From: Candidatus Ruthenibacterium merdavium | GTDB lineage: Bacteria > Bacillota > Clostridia > Oscillospirales > Ruminococcaceae | NCBI GenBank assembly: GCA_019119935.1 | Contig: DWWA01000037.1 | Location: forward strand, 1-64,000 | Length of the DNA stretch: 64,000 bases | Direction: 5' to 3' | Part shown: piece after piece, positions 1-8,144 of the stretch | Layout: the number at the start of each line of letters is the position of its first letter | Numbering within the stretch: the stretch's first letter is position 1 | Notes under the pieces: model-generated | What the model was told of the DNA's origin: nothing | The model's database searches: none | Seen by the model: only the letters and a program-made list of their open reading frames with translations | Program-made: the position numbers and the translations under genes

Positions 1-83
1 TTATTTAACCTGAAAAGCTTTGTCGATACGGTTACTGTACTTTTATTCCGCAGAAAAAAACGTGCAAAGTCATAACCATTTAA

Positions 84-147
84 CACCTGCCGCAGAAAAT
101 CGGCAGGCAGCAGTTTGTCGAAAAAGCAAAGATTTTTCGACAAACTG
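84..147. repeat. Palindromic repeat unit, copy A
   Basis: A CCTGCCG/CGGCAGG hairpin (about 86-107) is followed by a perfect 15-bp inverted repeat, CAGTTTGTCGAAAAA at 111-125 against its complement at 133-147. The block CACCTGCCGCAGAAAA recurs at 251-272, and a TTTTTCGACA element recurs near 237-246. This looks like a small REP-type intergenic repeat. The paired copies are visible; their genome-wide number cannot be judged here. Confidence 0.5.
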
Positions 148-235
148 TGTCCCTATTTCAAATGGAAAAGAGGGCTAGCCCCCTTTTCCAAGCCTTTTTC
201 CCCTTGCAGCCCGGCTCTTTCTGAATCAGGCGGCA

Positions 236-285
236 GTTTTTCGACAGTCTCACACCTGCCGCAGAAAACGGCAGGTGCTTTTTTA
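236..285 (+). repeat. Palindromic repeat unit, copy B (terminator-like)
   Basis: The TTTTTCGACA element is followed by CACCTGCCG, a CAGAAAA loop and CGGCAGGTG, then a T-run. It is a second copy of the 84-147 unit with its parts in a different order. The hairpin plus T-run could end transcription entering from the left. Confidence 0.5.
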
Positions 286-312
286 TTTGAAGAAGCAATT
301 TCGCGTACGCCC

Positions 313-341
313 TTGACAAACGACTGCTTTTTCGATAAAAT
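313..341 (+). promoter_or_regulatory. Promoter of the cydDC operon
   Basis: A consensus -35 TTGACA (313-318) is separated by 17 bp from -10 TAAAAT (336-341). Transcription would start near 348, giving a leader of about 170 nt before cydD. Confidence 0.7.
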
Positions 342-347
342 ATTTTT

Positions 348-451
348 CAGTAAGCATAAGTTAACTTTCAAATAAAAGAATACGCTTACTGTTTTTCCTT
401 TTCTTTTCATCTTTTTTACGAAAATGCATCGCTCATGAGCGGTGCTTTTTT
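348..451 (+). promoter_or_regulatory. cydDC leader with two terminator-like hairpins
   Basis: CAGTAAGC (348-355) pairs with GCTTACTG (385-392), which is followed by TTTTTCC. GCATCGCTC (426-434) pairs with GAGCGGTGC (437-445), followed by six T. Both lie between the promoter and cydD, so readthrough is probably regulated or partial. A small GTTAGC/GCTAAC hairpin follows near 461-476. No known riboswitch class was recognised. Confidence 0.5.
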
Positions 452-515
452 CAGGCTTGTCGTTAGCTTTCGCTAACACTTTTCGTGTACATCCACCAGA
501 AAGGACTTTATCTGC

Positions 516-2249
516 ATGATGCTTCAAAAACGCTTAATTCAAATGGTACCCGGTGCGAAAAAGCACATTGCCGCAAATATCGCCCTGCAATGGCTTTCTT
601 TGCTTGCAAACATTGCACTCACCGCCTGCGTGTGCCTGTTTCTGTCCGGCTTGCTCACGGGGCAGGAAATGTCCGTACTGCCGTCGGCGCTATTTTGCTT
701 TTCGATGGCGGCTCTGCGTTTTGTCTGCATCCGCATGGCCTCGTGGCAAGGGTATTTATCTTGCCGGAATGTCAAACACATCCTGCGCGACGCCATTTAT
801 CAAAAACTGCTTCGGCTGGGTCCTTCTTATGCACAGCAAACGGCAACGAGTGAAATTGTTCAGGTTGCCTGCGAGGGCGTGGAACAGCTGGAAACATATT
901 TCAGTTCTTATCTGCCGCAGCTGTTTTACAGCCTGATTGCACCAATTACCCTGTTTGCGGTTCTTTCCTTTTTCTACTTTCCGGCGGCGCTTGTGCTGTT
1001 TCTCTGCGTTCCGCTGATTCCTGTTTCCATTGCGCTGGTGCAAACGTTTGCCAAAAAGCTTTTGGCGAAATATTGGGGACAGTATACGGCGCTGGGCGAT
1101 CACTTTTTAGAGAACCTGCAAGGTTTAACCACTTTAAAAATTTATCAAACAGACGGTCTGCGGCACGAATTGATGAACGAACAGGCCGAAAATTTCCGCC
1201 GCATCACAATGAAAGTTCTCACGATGCAGCTCAACTCCATCACCATTATGGATTTAGTCGCGTTCGGGGGAAGCGCCGTCGGCATTATTTTAGCCGTGCG
1301 GGCCTTTGCCGCCGGAACCGTTGGCTTTGCGGCGTGCCTTTTGATGATTTTGCTCTCGGCGGAATTTTTCCTGCCGATGCGCCTGCTCGGTTCGTTTTTC
1401 CACATTGCGATGAACGGCATGGCGGCGAGCGACAAAATCTTTCGTTTGCTCGATTTGCCCGAACCGGAGCAAAAAACATGTGATACCGCTTTGCGCAGCT
1501 ATGACATTCAGCTGACAAACGTTTCCTTCTCTTACGACGGCGAGCGCCAAATTTTAAGCGGCGTTTCTTTAGACATTGCGGAAAATCAGCTGACGGCTTT
1601 GGTCGGCAAAAGCGGCTGCGGAAAAAGCACCGTGTGTTCCCTCGTTACAGGCGTCAAAGAAGGCTTTACCGGAAACATCACTTTGGGAGGCGCGGAGCTT
1701 TCCGGTCTTTCGCGTGAGATGCTGGCAAAGACGGTTACTACTGTGGGAAGCGCAGTGCATTTATTCAAAGGAAGCGTGCGCAGCAATTTGAGCATCGCAA
1801 ACCCCGGTGCGGACGACAGCGCACTTTGGGAAGTGCTGGAACGGGTAGACCTGGCCGATTTTCTGCGCGGTGAAAACGGCTTGGACACGGAAGTTTTGGA
1901 GCGCGGTGCCAATTTTTCGGGCGGACAGCGCCAGCGTTTGGCCTTAGCGCGTGCGCTTTTGCACGACACACCGATTTATATTTTTGACGAGGCGACGAGC
2001 AATATCGACGTGGAAAGCGAAGAAATTATCATGCAGGAAATCCGCCGCATGGCGTACAAGAAAACCGTGCTTTTCATTTCTCACCGATTGGCCAACGTCA
2101 CGTGTGCGGACCGCATTTATGCTTTGGAAAACGGGCGCGTATGCGAAAGCGGCACACATGAGCAGCTGCTTCAAAAAGACGGCCCTTATCGCCGCCTTTG
2201 GACACTGCAAAAAGAATTGGAAGAGGTCGGAATGGAGGAATCGGCATGA
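516..2249 (+). CDS. cydD: Thiol reductant ABC exporter subunit CydD-like
   Basis: This is a 577-residue half-transporter with an N-terminal six-helix ABC exporter domain (about residues 15-310) and a C-terminal ATPase. Walker A is GKSGCGKST, the signature is FSGGQRQR, Walker B ends IFDEATSNID and the H-loop is ISHR. CydDC exports cysteine and glutathione across the membrane and supports cytochrome bd assembly and redox balance. That role is known for the family and inferred here. ATG at 516 follows an AAAGGA ribosome site. Its stop overlaps the cydC start by 4 bp, so the two are probably translationally coupled and form a heterodimer. No cydAB is present in the window, so export of thiols is the safer reading; another substrate cannot be excluded. 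Confidence 0.8.
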   Translation: MMLQKRLIQMVPGAKKHIAANIALQWLSLLANIALTACVCLFLSGLLTGQEMSVLPSALFCFSMAALRFVCIRMASWQGYLSCRNVKHILRDAIYQKLLRLGPSYAQQTATSEIVQVACEGVEQLETYFSSYLPQLFYSLIAPITLFAVLSFFYFPAALVLFLCVPLIPVSIALVQTFAKKLLAKYWGQYTALGDHFLENLQGLTTLKIYQTDGLRHELMNEQAENFRRITMKVLTMQLNSITIMDLVAFGGSAVGIILAVRAFAAGTVGFAACLLMILLSAEFFLPMRLLGSFFHIAMNGMAASDKIFRLLDLPEPEQKTCDTALRSYDIQLTNVSFSYDGERQILSGVSLDIAENQLTALVGKSGCGKSTVCSLVTGVKEGFTGNITLGGAELSGLSREMLAKTVTTVGSAVHLFKGSVRSNLSIANPGADDSALWEVLERVDLADFLRGENGLDTEVLERGANFSGGQRQRLALARALLHDTPIYIFDEATSNIDVESEEIIMQEIRRMAYKKTVLFISHRLANVTCADRIYALENGRVCESGTHEQLLQKDGPYRRLWTLQKELEEVGMEESA

Positions 2250-3904
2250 AGAAGAGAAACGGTTTCACCGTGATGATGCGGCTCATTGGGCTGGTGCGTC
2301 CGCTGACAGGGTATATGCTCATTGCGGTAGTGCTCGGTGTAGCAGGGTTTGTGTGCTCCACCTTTCTCACGATTTTGGGTGCATGGTCGCTTTGGAACAC
2401 CATAATCAACCATCCGGAAGCGCTCGGTGGGTTGCTCGTGCTGATTGCGGTTTTCGGCGCGGCGCGCGGCTTTTTGCGCTACGGAGAACAGGCGTGCAAC
2501 CATTACATCGCCTTCAAGCTTTTGGCGCTCATTCGCGATCAAGTTTTCGGCGCGCTTCGCCGCCTTTGCCCGGCAAAGCTGGACGGACGCGACAAAGGCG
2601 ATTTGATTTCCGTGATTACTTCGGACATTGAGCTGCTTGAGGTGTTCTATGCCCACACAATTTCTCCGGTTCTGATTGCGCTGCTGATGTGCGGCGGCAT
2701 GTCCGTTTGGCTGGGTACATTTCATCCGCTTTTAGGTGTTTTGGCCGCTTGCTCATATCTTCTTGTGGGCGTCGTTGTGCCGCTTGCCGCGGCAAAGCGC
2801 GGCGGCGATACGGCACTTCGGTTTCGCAGTCAAACGGGTGCGCTCAGCGCGTTTATGCTCGACAGTCTGCGCGGCCTTTCCCAAACGCTTCAATACGGCG
2901 ACGGCGAAAACCGCCTGCGCATGCTGAAAGAACAGAGCGATGCCCTGTCGGTACAGGAAGCGAAAATGAAACGTCAAACCGGCACCGTGAGCGCAGCTGC
3001 AAACACACTCATTCTTGTCTGTTCTCTGGCAATGCTGTTTCTCGCCGCCGCACTTTATCGGCAGGGAGCGGTCGGCTTTGAAGCTGTTCTCATCGGGTTC
3101 ACTGCGCTCATCAGCTCTTTCGGTCCCGTTGTGGCGCTTGCCAATTTAGGGGCAACGCTGCAAAACACGCTCGCCGCCGGAAACCGCGTGCTCGACTTGC
3201 TGGAAGAAACGCCGCAAGTGGAGGAAAATATCGACGGAGCGGAAATCACCTTTGCCGGTGCAGAGTGCAAAAATGTTTCCTTCTCTTACGACGGCCAGCC
3301 CGTTTTAGAGGATGTCAGCGTGACTCTAAATCCGGGGAGCATTGTAGGCATCTGCGGCCGAAGCGGCAGCGGAAAATCCACCCTTCTCAAGCTTTTCATG
3401 CGCTTTTGGGATGTGCATGAAGGACACATTTCTCTTTCTCAAACGCCGATTGCACAAATCAAAACCTCAAGTCTGCGCGACGCGCAAGGGTATGTCACAC
3501 AAGATACGCACCTGTTCCATGACACCATTGAAAACAATTTAAAAATTGCGAATCCCAATGCCACGAGAAAGCAAGTAATGGAAGCATGCCAAAAGGCGTC
3601 TGTGCATGAGTTTATTGAATCTCTGCCGAATGGGTATGACACGGAGGTGGGAGAACTGGGCGACGGCCTTTCGGGCGGCGAACGCCAGCGCCTCGGCATT
3701 GCGCGCGCCTTTTTGCACGACGCACCGCTCGTACTCCTCGATGAGCCGACCAGCAACCTCGACAGCTTAAACGAATCCATCATCCTGCGCTCACTGAAAA
3801 AGGCGCACGGAGAAAAAACATTTGTTTTGGTGAGCCATCGCGCGTCTACCATGCGCATTGCCGACGAGCAAATTTTCATTGAGAAAGGAAGGATTTCCTC
3901 GTGA
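2246..3904 (+). CDS. cydC: Thiol reductant ABC exporter subunit CydC-like
   Basis: The 552-residue partner of the upstream half-transporter has a transmembrane domain in residues 10-300 and an ATPase with Walker A GRSGSGKST, signature LSGGERQR, Walker B VLLDEPTSNLD and H-loop VSHR. ATG at 2246 was chosen over the longer in-frame start at 2198 because TGGAGG lies just upstream and the start forms an ATGA overlap with cydD. The Ala/Gly-rich membrane domain is typical of CydC. The following small gene starts at GTG inside its stop codon, so at least three genes are co-transcribed. Confidence 0.8.
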   Translation: MKKRNGFTVMMRLIGLVRPLTGYMLIAVVLGVAGFVCSTFLTILGAWSLWNTIINHPEALGGLLVLIAVFGAARGFLRYGEQACNHYIAFKLLALIRDQVFGALRRLCPAKLDGRDKGDLISVITSDIELLEVFYAHTISPVLIALLMCGGMSVWLGTFHPLLGVLAACSYLLVGVVVPLAAAKRGGDTALRFRSQTGALSAFMLDSLRGLSQTLQYGDGENRLRMLKEQSDALSVQEAKMKRQTGTVSAAANTLILVCSLAMLFLAAALYRQGAVGFEAVLIGFTALISSFGPVVALANLGATLQNTLAAGNRVLDLLEETPQVEENIDGAEITFAGAECKNVSFSYDGQPVLEDVSVTLNPGSIVGICGRSGSGKSTLLKLFMRFWDVHEGHISLSQTPIAQIKTSSLRDAQGYVTQDTHLFHDTIENNLKIANPNATRKQVMEACQKASVHEFIESLPNGYDTEVGELGDGLSGGERQRLGIARAFLHDAPLVLLDEPTSNLDSLNESIILRSLKKAHGEKTFVLVSHRASTMRIADEQIFIEKGRISS

Positions 3905-4221
3905 GCAAACAATCGGTTGAAGAAAAGCGCGCCCATGAAAAGGCGCTCATTTCTGAAATGATCCGGCTTTACTGCAAGAAAAAACACGGTACGGCCGACG
4001 GCCTTTGTGATGATTGCCAAGCGCTTTGTGATTATGCGCTTGCGCGTATTGAACATTGTCCCATGATGGAACACAAAACCTTTTGCTCACGCTGTCCGGT
4101 CCATTGCTATCGGGAGCAAATGCGTGAAAAAATCCGCGCAGTGATGCGTTTTTCCGGCCCGCGCATGCTCTTTCACCATCCGCTTGCAGTGGTGCGCCAT
4201 GCGCTCTCTTCACTCGGCTAA
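3901..4221 (+). CDS. YgbA-like (nitrous oxide-stimulated promoter family) protein
   Basis: A 106-residue cytosolic protein matching the YgbA/NO-responsive family pattern: an N-terminal helix with EKxxIxxMIRLYC, then Cys pairs in CDDCQALCDYA, an HCPM segment and CSRCPVHCY before a C-terminal MRFSGPRM motif. The many cysteines suggest metal or iron-sulfur binding; the biochemical role of the family is unknown to me. The GTG start is embedded in the cydC stop (GTGA), so it is translationally coupled to the exporter, which suggests a shared role in redox or nitrosative stress. Confidence 0.75.
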   Translation: MSKQSVEEKRAHEKALISEMIRLYCKKKHGTADGLCDDCQALCDYALARIEHCPMMEHKTFCSRCPVHCYREQMREKIRAVMRFSGPRMLFHHPLAVVRHALSSLG

Positions 4222-4263
4222 AGCTTCGCTTTCCCTAAAACACAGAAAGGCGGTTGTTATTTC

Positions 4264-4647
4264 ATGCGAAAAATCCTGTATCTCACCCTGGGCGTAATCA
4301 GCATGGCGCTGGGTGCCGTCGGCGTGGTGCTTCCCATTTTACCCACGACACCTTTTCTCCTGCTTGCCGCTTTCTGCTTTGCCAAAAGCAGCCAGCGGCT
4401 GCACCGCTGGTTTTTGTCCACGCAGCTTTACGAAAAGCATTTGAAAGACTTTGTGCAGACGCGCGCCATGACGATGAAAACGAAACTCAGCCTGATGTCG
4501 ATGGCCTCCGCGATGATGCTGCTCGGTTTTTTGATGATGGAGCAGGTTCCCGTGGGCCGGATTGCCATCGCATGTGTGTGGATCTTTCATCTTTATTACT
4601 TTTTATTCCGGATTCGCACCATTCCCTCCCGTGAACCGTCGGAATAA
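4264..4647 (+). CDS. DUF454 (YbaN-like) small membrane protein
   Basis: A 127-residue inner-membrane protein with the DUF454 signature: an N-terminal helix followed by GVVLPILPTTPFLLLAAFCF, a central LHRWF segment and two further hydrophobic helices (about residues 78-115). Its function is unknown. It starts 42 bp after the YgbA-like gene with an AGAAAGG ribosome site and is probably the last gene of the cydDC operon. Confidence 0.8.
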   Translation: MRKILYLTLGVISMALGAVGVVLPILPTTPFLLLAAFCFAKSSQRLHRWFLSTQLYEKHLKDFVQTRAMTMKTKLSLMSMASAMMLLGFLMMEQVPVGRIAIACVWIFHLYYFLFRIRTIPSREPSE

Positions 4648-4764
4648 CAGCCCTTTTTCCGGCCCATCAAAGTGTTTCTTCATGAAAAATAAACCCTGGC
4701 GCAGAGAAACGCTTTTCCGAAAACAGCATCTTTCACCCAAACGAATCACGCTTTTCCTGCGTGC

Positions 4765-4794
4765 TTGCCGTTTTTGCGCCGGTTGTGTTATACT
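4765..4794 (+). promoter_or_regulatory. Promoter upstream of the flippase gene
   Basis: -35 TTGCCG (4765-4770), 18-bp spacer, -10 TATACT (4789-4794). The predicted start near 4801 is directly followed by a terminator hairpin. Confidence 0.55.
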
Positions 4795-4812
4795 ATTTAA
4801 TACGCTGAAAAA

Positions 4813-4850
4813 AGCGTGCGCTCTGTTTGGGCGCACGCTCGTTTCTTTTT
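4813..4850 (+). terminator. Rho-independent terminator or attenuator
   Basis: AGCGTGCGC (4813-4821) pairs with GCGCACGCT (4831-4839), followed by a T-rich tail. It lies only about 15 nt after a promoter and 24 nt before the flippase start, so it either ends the DUF454 operon or attenuates the flippase transcript. Confidence 0.7.
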
Positions 4851-4873
4851 GATTAAAAAAGGGGGCGTTTTCT

Positions 4874-6178
4874 TTGTACGATGCAAAAGCTCTGCGTAAA
4901 GGCGTGCTTTGGAACACCGGCGGCAACATGGTTTACATGGCGTGTCAATTTATTTTTTCCATGCTGGTTGTCCGCCTTGCGGGAGAAACCGGTTCCGGAT
5001 TATTCAACTTGGCGCAAAGCTACGCCAATATTTCACTGACCATTGCGTCTTACGGCATGTACAGTTTTCAAGTGTCGGATGCTCGAAATAAATATTCCAC
5101 TTCCTGCTACATCAAAAGCCGCTTTGCTACGGTTAGCATCGCCACCGGAGTATGCGCATCCCTGATTGCGTTCGGCGGTCTTTTTTTGGGCTACGGCTTG
5201 ATGCAGTGTGTTTGTATCTTGTTGTTTCACGCTTACCGCATGATTGAATCGGCTACCGATGTCTTCAATGCGGCGGCGCAGCGGCAAATGGATTTGATTT
5301 TGGTTGGCAAAACCTACGCCCTTCGAGGTGTCGTGTCGCTCGTTTCCTTCGGCGTTATTCTCACGGCTACCCACAGTGTCCCACTCACGCTGGCGGTCAT
5401 GTTTTTCAGCAACCTTGTGGTATTTTTGCGTTACACTCTTGTAAAAAGCGCGCGCCACTACGAAAAACAGCCCGTTGCCTTGCAGCAGGTGAAAGCATTG
5501 TTAATCGAATGTTTTCCGCTGGCCATTTACAGCGCTTTGAGCACAACCACGGCCTCACTTCCCAAAATTTTGATGGAGCAGGTGCTCGGAACACAAGCGC
5601 TCGGCATTTACAGCCCGGTTACTACGCCGGTTTTGCTGCTTCAAGTTGGTGCCACCTACCTTTTCACTCCTTTTATTACGATTTTTTCCAATTCGTATGC
5701 CGAGCGCAACCGCCGCAGTTTTTGGCGCGCTGTGGGCATGGTGCAGGCCATTTTGCTGGCGCTGCTGCCCATCGGCTTATTCATCAGCGAGTTTTTAGGC
5801 ACTTGGGGGCTTCGCGTATTTGTCGGCGCAGGCATGGAAGCTTATCAGTTTTTGCTTTCTCCCATGGTAGTGTCGGCAGTTCTCACGGCAACCGTTTTAT
5901 TTTACAGCATGATTCTTACGATCATGCGCTGTATGCGGGGTCTCATTGCCGCCAATCTCTTAGGTATCGCCGTGTGCGCCGCTTTATGCGTACCGTGCAT
6001 GAAACTTTGGGATATGCAGGGCGCCACCTACGCCGGAATTTTGGCACTGCTGGTGCAGGCGGGTGCATTAGGTACAGTGATTCTTGTTCGTTCACGCCGC
6101 CACTTTTCCGCCGGGCCGCACCGCCCGCTGCAAGAACCGGACGGCCTGCCGACTGATGCCTGCGATACGCAGGAGTAA
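4874..6178 (+). CDS. Oligosaccharide/lipid flippase-like (MOP superfamily) membrane protein
   Basis: A 434-residue polytopic protein with about 12 hydrophobic helices. The N-terminal region WNTGGNMVYMACQFIF and GSGLFNLAQSYANI resembles polysaccharide transporters of the Wzx/MATE-like MOP superfamily. It probably moves a lipid-linked glycan or other polymer precursor across the membrane; the substrate cannot be told. The TTG start at 4874 follows AAAAAAGGGGG. No glycosyltransferases sit next to it, so it is not inside an obvious capsule cluster. Confidence 0.7.
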   Translation: MYDAKALRKGVLWNTGGNMVYMACQFIFSMLVVRLAGETGSGLFNLAQSYANISLTIASYGMYSFQVSDARNKYSTSCYIKSRFATVSIATGVCASLIAFGGLFLGYGLMQCVCILLFHAYRMIESATDVFNAAAQRQMDLILVGKTYALRGVVSLVSFGVILTATHSVPLTLAVMFFSNLVVFLRYTLVKSARHYEKQPVALQQVKALLIECFPLAIYSALSTTTASLPKILMEQVLGTQALGIYSPVTTPVLLLQVGATYLFTPFITIFSNSYAERNRRSFWRAVGMVQAILLALLPIGLFISEFLGTWGLRVFVGAGMEAYQFLLSPMVVSAVLTATVLFYSMILTIMRCMRGLIAANLLGIAVCAALCVPCMKLWDMQGATYAGILALLVQAGALGTVILVRSRRHFSAGPHRPLQEPDGLPTDACDTQE

Positions 6179-6222
6179 TCCTCGCATTTCGCTTTGCTCG
6201 CTTCGGCACAACAGCTGAAAAA

Positions 6223-6270
6223 GAAAACAGCCGACAGCGCTTTTTTCCGTGCGCAGTCGGCTGTTTTCTT
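6223..6270. terminator. Bidirectional terminator
   Basis: GAAAACAGCCGAC (6223-6235) pairs perfectly with 6256-6268; A/T runs on both flanks allow it to serve the convergent flippase and HPr-like genes. Confidence 0.8.
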
Positions 6271-6308
6271 TTCCAAAATCCTGTTGTGATTGCGTTTTAA
6301 CGCTGTTT

Positions 6309-6527
6309 TCAGCTCAAAGCGCGCAAGACGCTTTCCAGCTCTCTTTCGTTTTCGCTTACCAGCATCACAGGCTTGGTATAATCAAGGCTCATCAAGCCCA
6401 AAATGCTCTTTGCATCTGCGATGCTGCCGCGCGAATCGTGCACGCCAATGTCATCATGACAACGTGCCGCAGCGTTCATAATGCTTTTCACTTCGTCAAA
6501 GTTGGAAATTTTAACCTGCTTTACCAT
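6309..6527 (-). CDS. HPr-family protein lacking the phosphorylatable histidine
   Basis: A 72-residue protein with the second HPr motif well conserved (ADAKSILGLMSLD, including the regulatory Ser region). The first motif, normally GLHARPA with the phosphorylated His15, is replaced by the sequence around FDEVKSIMNAAAR. It therefore probably cannot carry phosphate from enzyme I. A regulatory or binding role is inferred, and similar divergent HPr-like proteins occur in Clostridia. Start ATG 6527 has an AGGAAG ribosome site. No other PTS gene is nearby. Confidence 0.75.
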   Translation of the reverse strand: MVKQVKISNFDEVKSIMNAAARCHDDIGVHDSRGSIADAKSILGLMSLDYTKPVMLVSENERELESVLRALS

Positions 6528-6612
6528 AATGCTCTTCCTTTCTGTAAGAGTAGGTCATTTTCTCCTTCGGCAGGCAAGGGAACGATTTCGGCTTTCCCCT
6601 CCTGTCAATGGT

Positions 6613-6620
6613 ATTATAGC
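6613..6620 (-). promoter_or_regulatory. Extended -10 promoter of the HPr-like gene
   Basis: On the minus strand TGCTATAAT gives an extended -10 element; no good -35 was seen. It lies about 85 nt upstream of the start codon. Confidence 0.4.
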
Positions 6621-6915
6621 ACAAATTTTTCCTTTTGTGTTTGTGAATATGCAATATATCCAATTTCTTCATGGTTTTCTCCCCGTTGAACAAAAGTACA
6701 TTGTGCAAATTATGCGTTTTGTATATTTTCACAGCTAAATTTTCCAATAAATGTAAATTTAGTTCTGCGATACGGAATTTCGTTCATAAAATAGACGTAT
6801 TTTGATAAAAAATTGAGGCCGGAGCATTTATTTCCCCAGCCACATTTTTTCGCATAGTTGCGGTACACATCATTTATCCATAAATCAGCAAAAAACACAT
6901 GAAAACGAAAGTAAG
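6621..6915. other. AT-rich intergenic stretch with no feature recognised
   Basis: The gap between the HPr-like and CorA-like genes (6528-6915) holds, apart from the HPr promoter, only AT-rich sequence with short out-of-frame ORFs. No clear terminator for the CorA gene was found. Confidence 0.5.
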
Positions 6916-7851
6916 CTACAGCCATTTTTTGTGAATCATGAAAAATACCGAAGCCGCCGTACAAATCACAGCAACACCGATTAAAATCCAAAAAGCACCC
7001 GGCGTGCGCTCAAACGGAACGGGGACGTTCGCGCCCCACAAACCAAAGATAATCGTCGGAATTGTCAAAACAACCGTCAAAGACGCAAGCACCTTCATCA
7101 CCGTGTTCAAGTTGTTCGACATCACGGAAGAAAAGGTATTCATCGTGCCGTTCAAAATATCGCGGTAAATATTCGCCATTTCAATGGCCTGTTTGTTTTC
7201 AATGATGACATCCTCCAAAAGATCGGTGTCATCCGGGAAGTTTTTGACAAAATCCATGCGCAGCAGCTTTTCCAGCACCAGCTCATTGCCTTTTAAAGAG
7301 GTGGAAAAATAAACCAGCGACTTTTCAAGGCCCAGCATTTGAATGAGTTCTTTATTGCGCATCGATACATGCAGCTCGTTTTCCACACGGTTTGACGCTT
7401 TTTCCAGCTCCCGCAGATAAAACAAAAAGAGCGTCGCATTTCGGTAAAGCATTTGAAGCGTCATGCGGTTTTTCTTCCGAGTGGAAAAATTTTTCACAGG
7501 GCTGTCCGTGAAAGCGCGGGCAAGCGCGCTTTCCTTTAAGCAAACGGTAATAATATTATCCTGTGTTAAAATAATACCGAACGGAAGCGTCGTGTACACA
7601 AAGCCTCGTTTTGACTGTTCTTCTACACAAGGCGTGTCCACCAGCACAAGAAGATAGTCATCTTCTGCTTCAATACGGCTTCGTTCCTCTTCGTCCAGCG
7701 CCGCACGGATCGCGGCGGGGTCCAGCTCCAGCTGGGTGCTGACGCGTAAAATTTCCTCTTCGGTCGGCGCGCACAAATCCACCCACGCGCCCGGAGTAAT
7801 TTCCTCTCGTTCGCGCAGGCGTCCTTCCTCTGTATTATAAACGGTAATCAT
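6916..7851 (-). CDS. corA: CorA-family divalent cation transporter
   Basis: A 311-residue protein with the CorA plan: a soluble N-terminal alpha/beta domain, a long helix through about residues 130-245, and two C-terminal transmembrane helices (about 250-272 and 284-304). CorA pentamers import Mg2+ (or Co2+/Ni2+) down the membrane potential. The normally invariant GMN at the pore mouth after TM1 reads GAN here (FGLWGANV), which may alter selectivity. ATG 7851 is preceded by a GGGAGAAC-type ribosome site. It is a single gene with convergent or unrelated neighbours. No Mg2+ riboswitch was recognised upstream. Confidence 0.85.
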   Translation of the reverse strand: MITVYNTEEGRLREREEITPGAWVDLCAPTEEEILRVSTQLELDPAAIRAALDEEERSRIEAEDDYLLVLVDTPCVEEQSKRGFVYTTLPFGIILTQDNIITVCLKESALARAFTDSPVKNFSTRKKNRMTLQMLYRNATLFLFYLRELEKASNRVENELHVSMRNKELIQMLGLEKSLVYFSTSLKGNELVLEKLLRMDFVKNFPDDTDLLEDVIIENKQAIEMANIYRDILNGTMNTFSSVMSNNLNTVMKVLASLTVVLTIPTIIFGLWGANVPVPFERTPGAFWILIGVAVICTAASVFFMIHKKWL

Positions 7852-8021
7852 GTTCTCCCTGCCTTTTGCACCGCCCGGCGCATCAGCAGAACATGTTATC
7901 CTGCCATGCCGCGGACGGCTTGCTTATTTTCGCTTCTACTTCGGCTTTGAGGCTCACCCTCCACAACATTTCCCTCGCTTTCTCGGTCTGTACTTGAAGT
8001 GATTTTCTAAAGATCAAAAGA

Positions 8022-8064
8022 TAAAAACAGCCTTCGCAGTATGTTCGCCTGCTTTGCTGTTTTC
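8022..8064 (-). terminator. Terminator of the fused ABC transporter operon
   Basis: Read on the minus strand, AAAACAGC...GCAG pairs with CTGC...GCTGTTTT and is followed by TTTTATC, about 80 nt after the transporter stop. Confidence 0.65.
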
Positions 8065-8144
8065 ACCTTGTGGTTTCTCCTGATAAGGTTAATCGTTTCT
8101 TCACAGCGACCCGATTTTATTTTATCCCCCGGCACATCCTTTTG

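Noticed and set aside
7852..8021. Mg2+ or Mn2+ riboswitch upstream of corA
   Set aside because: A GAGGGTGAGCCTC segment drew attention, but the conserved cores of M-box, yybP-ykoY and NiCo elements were not found.
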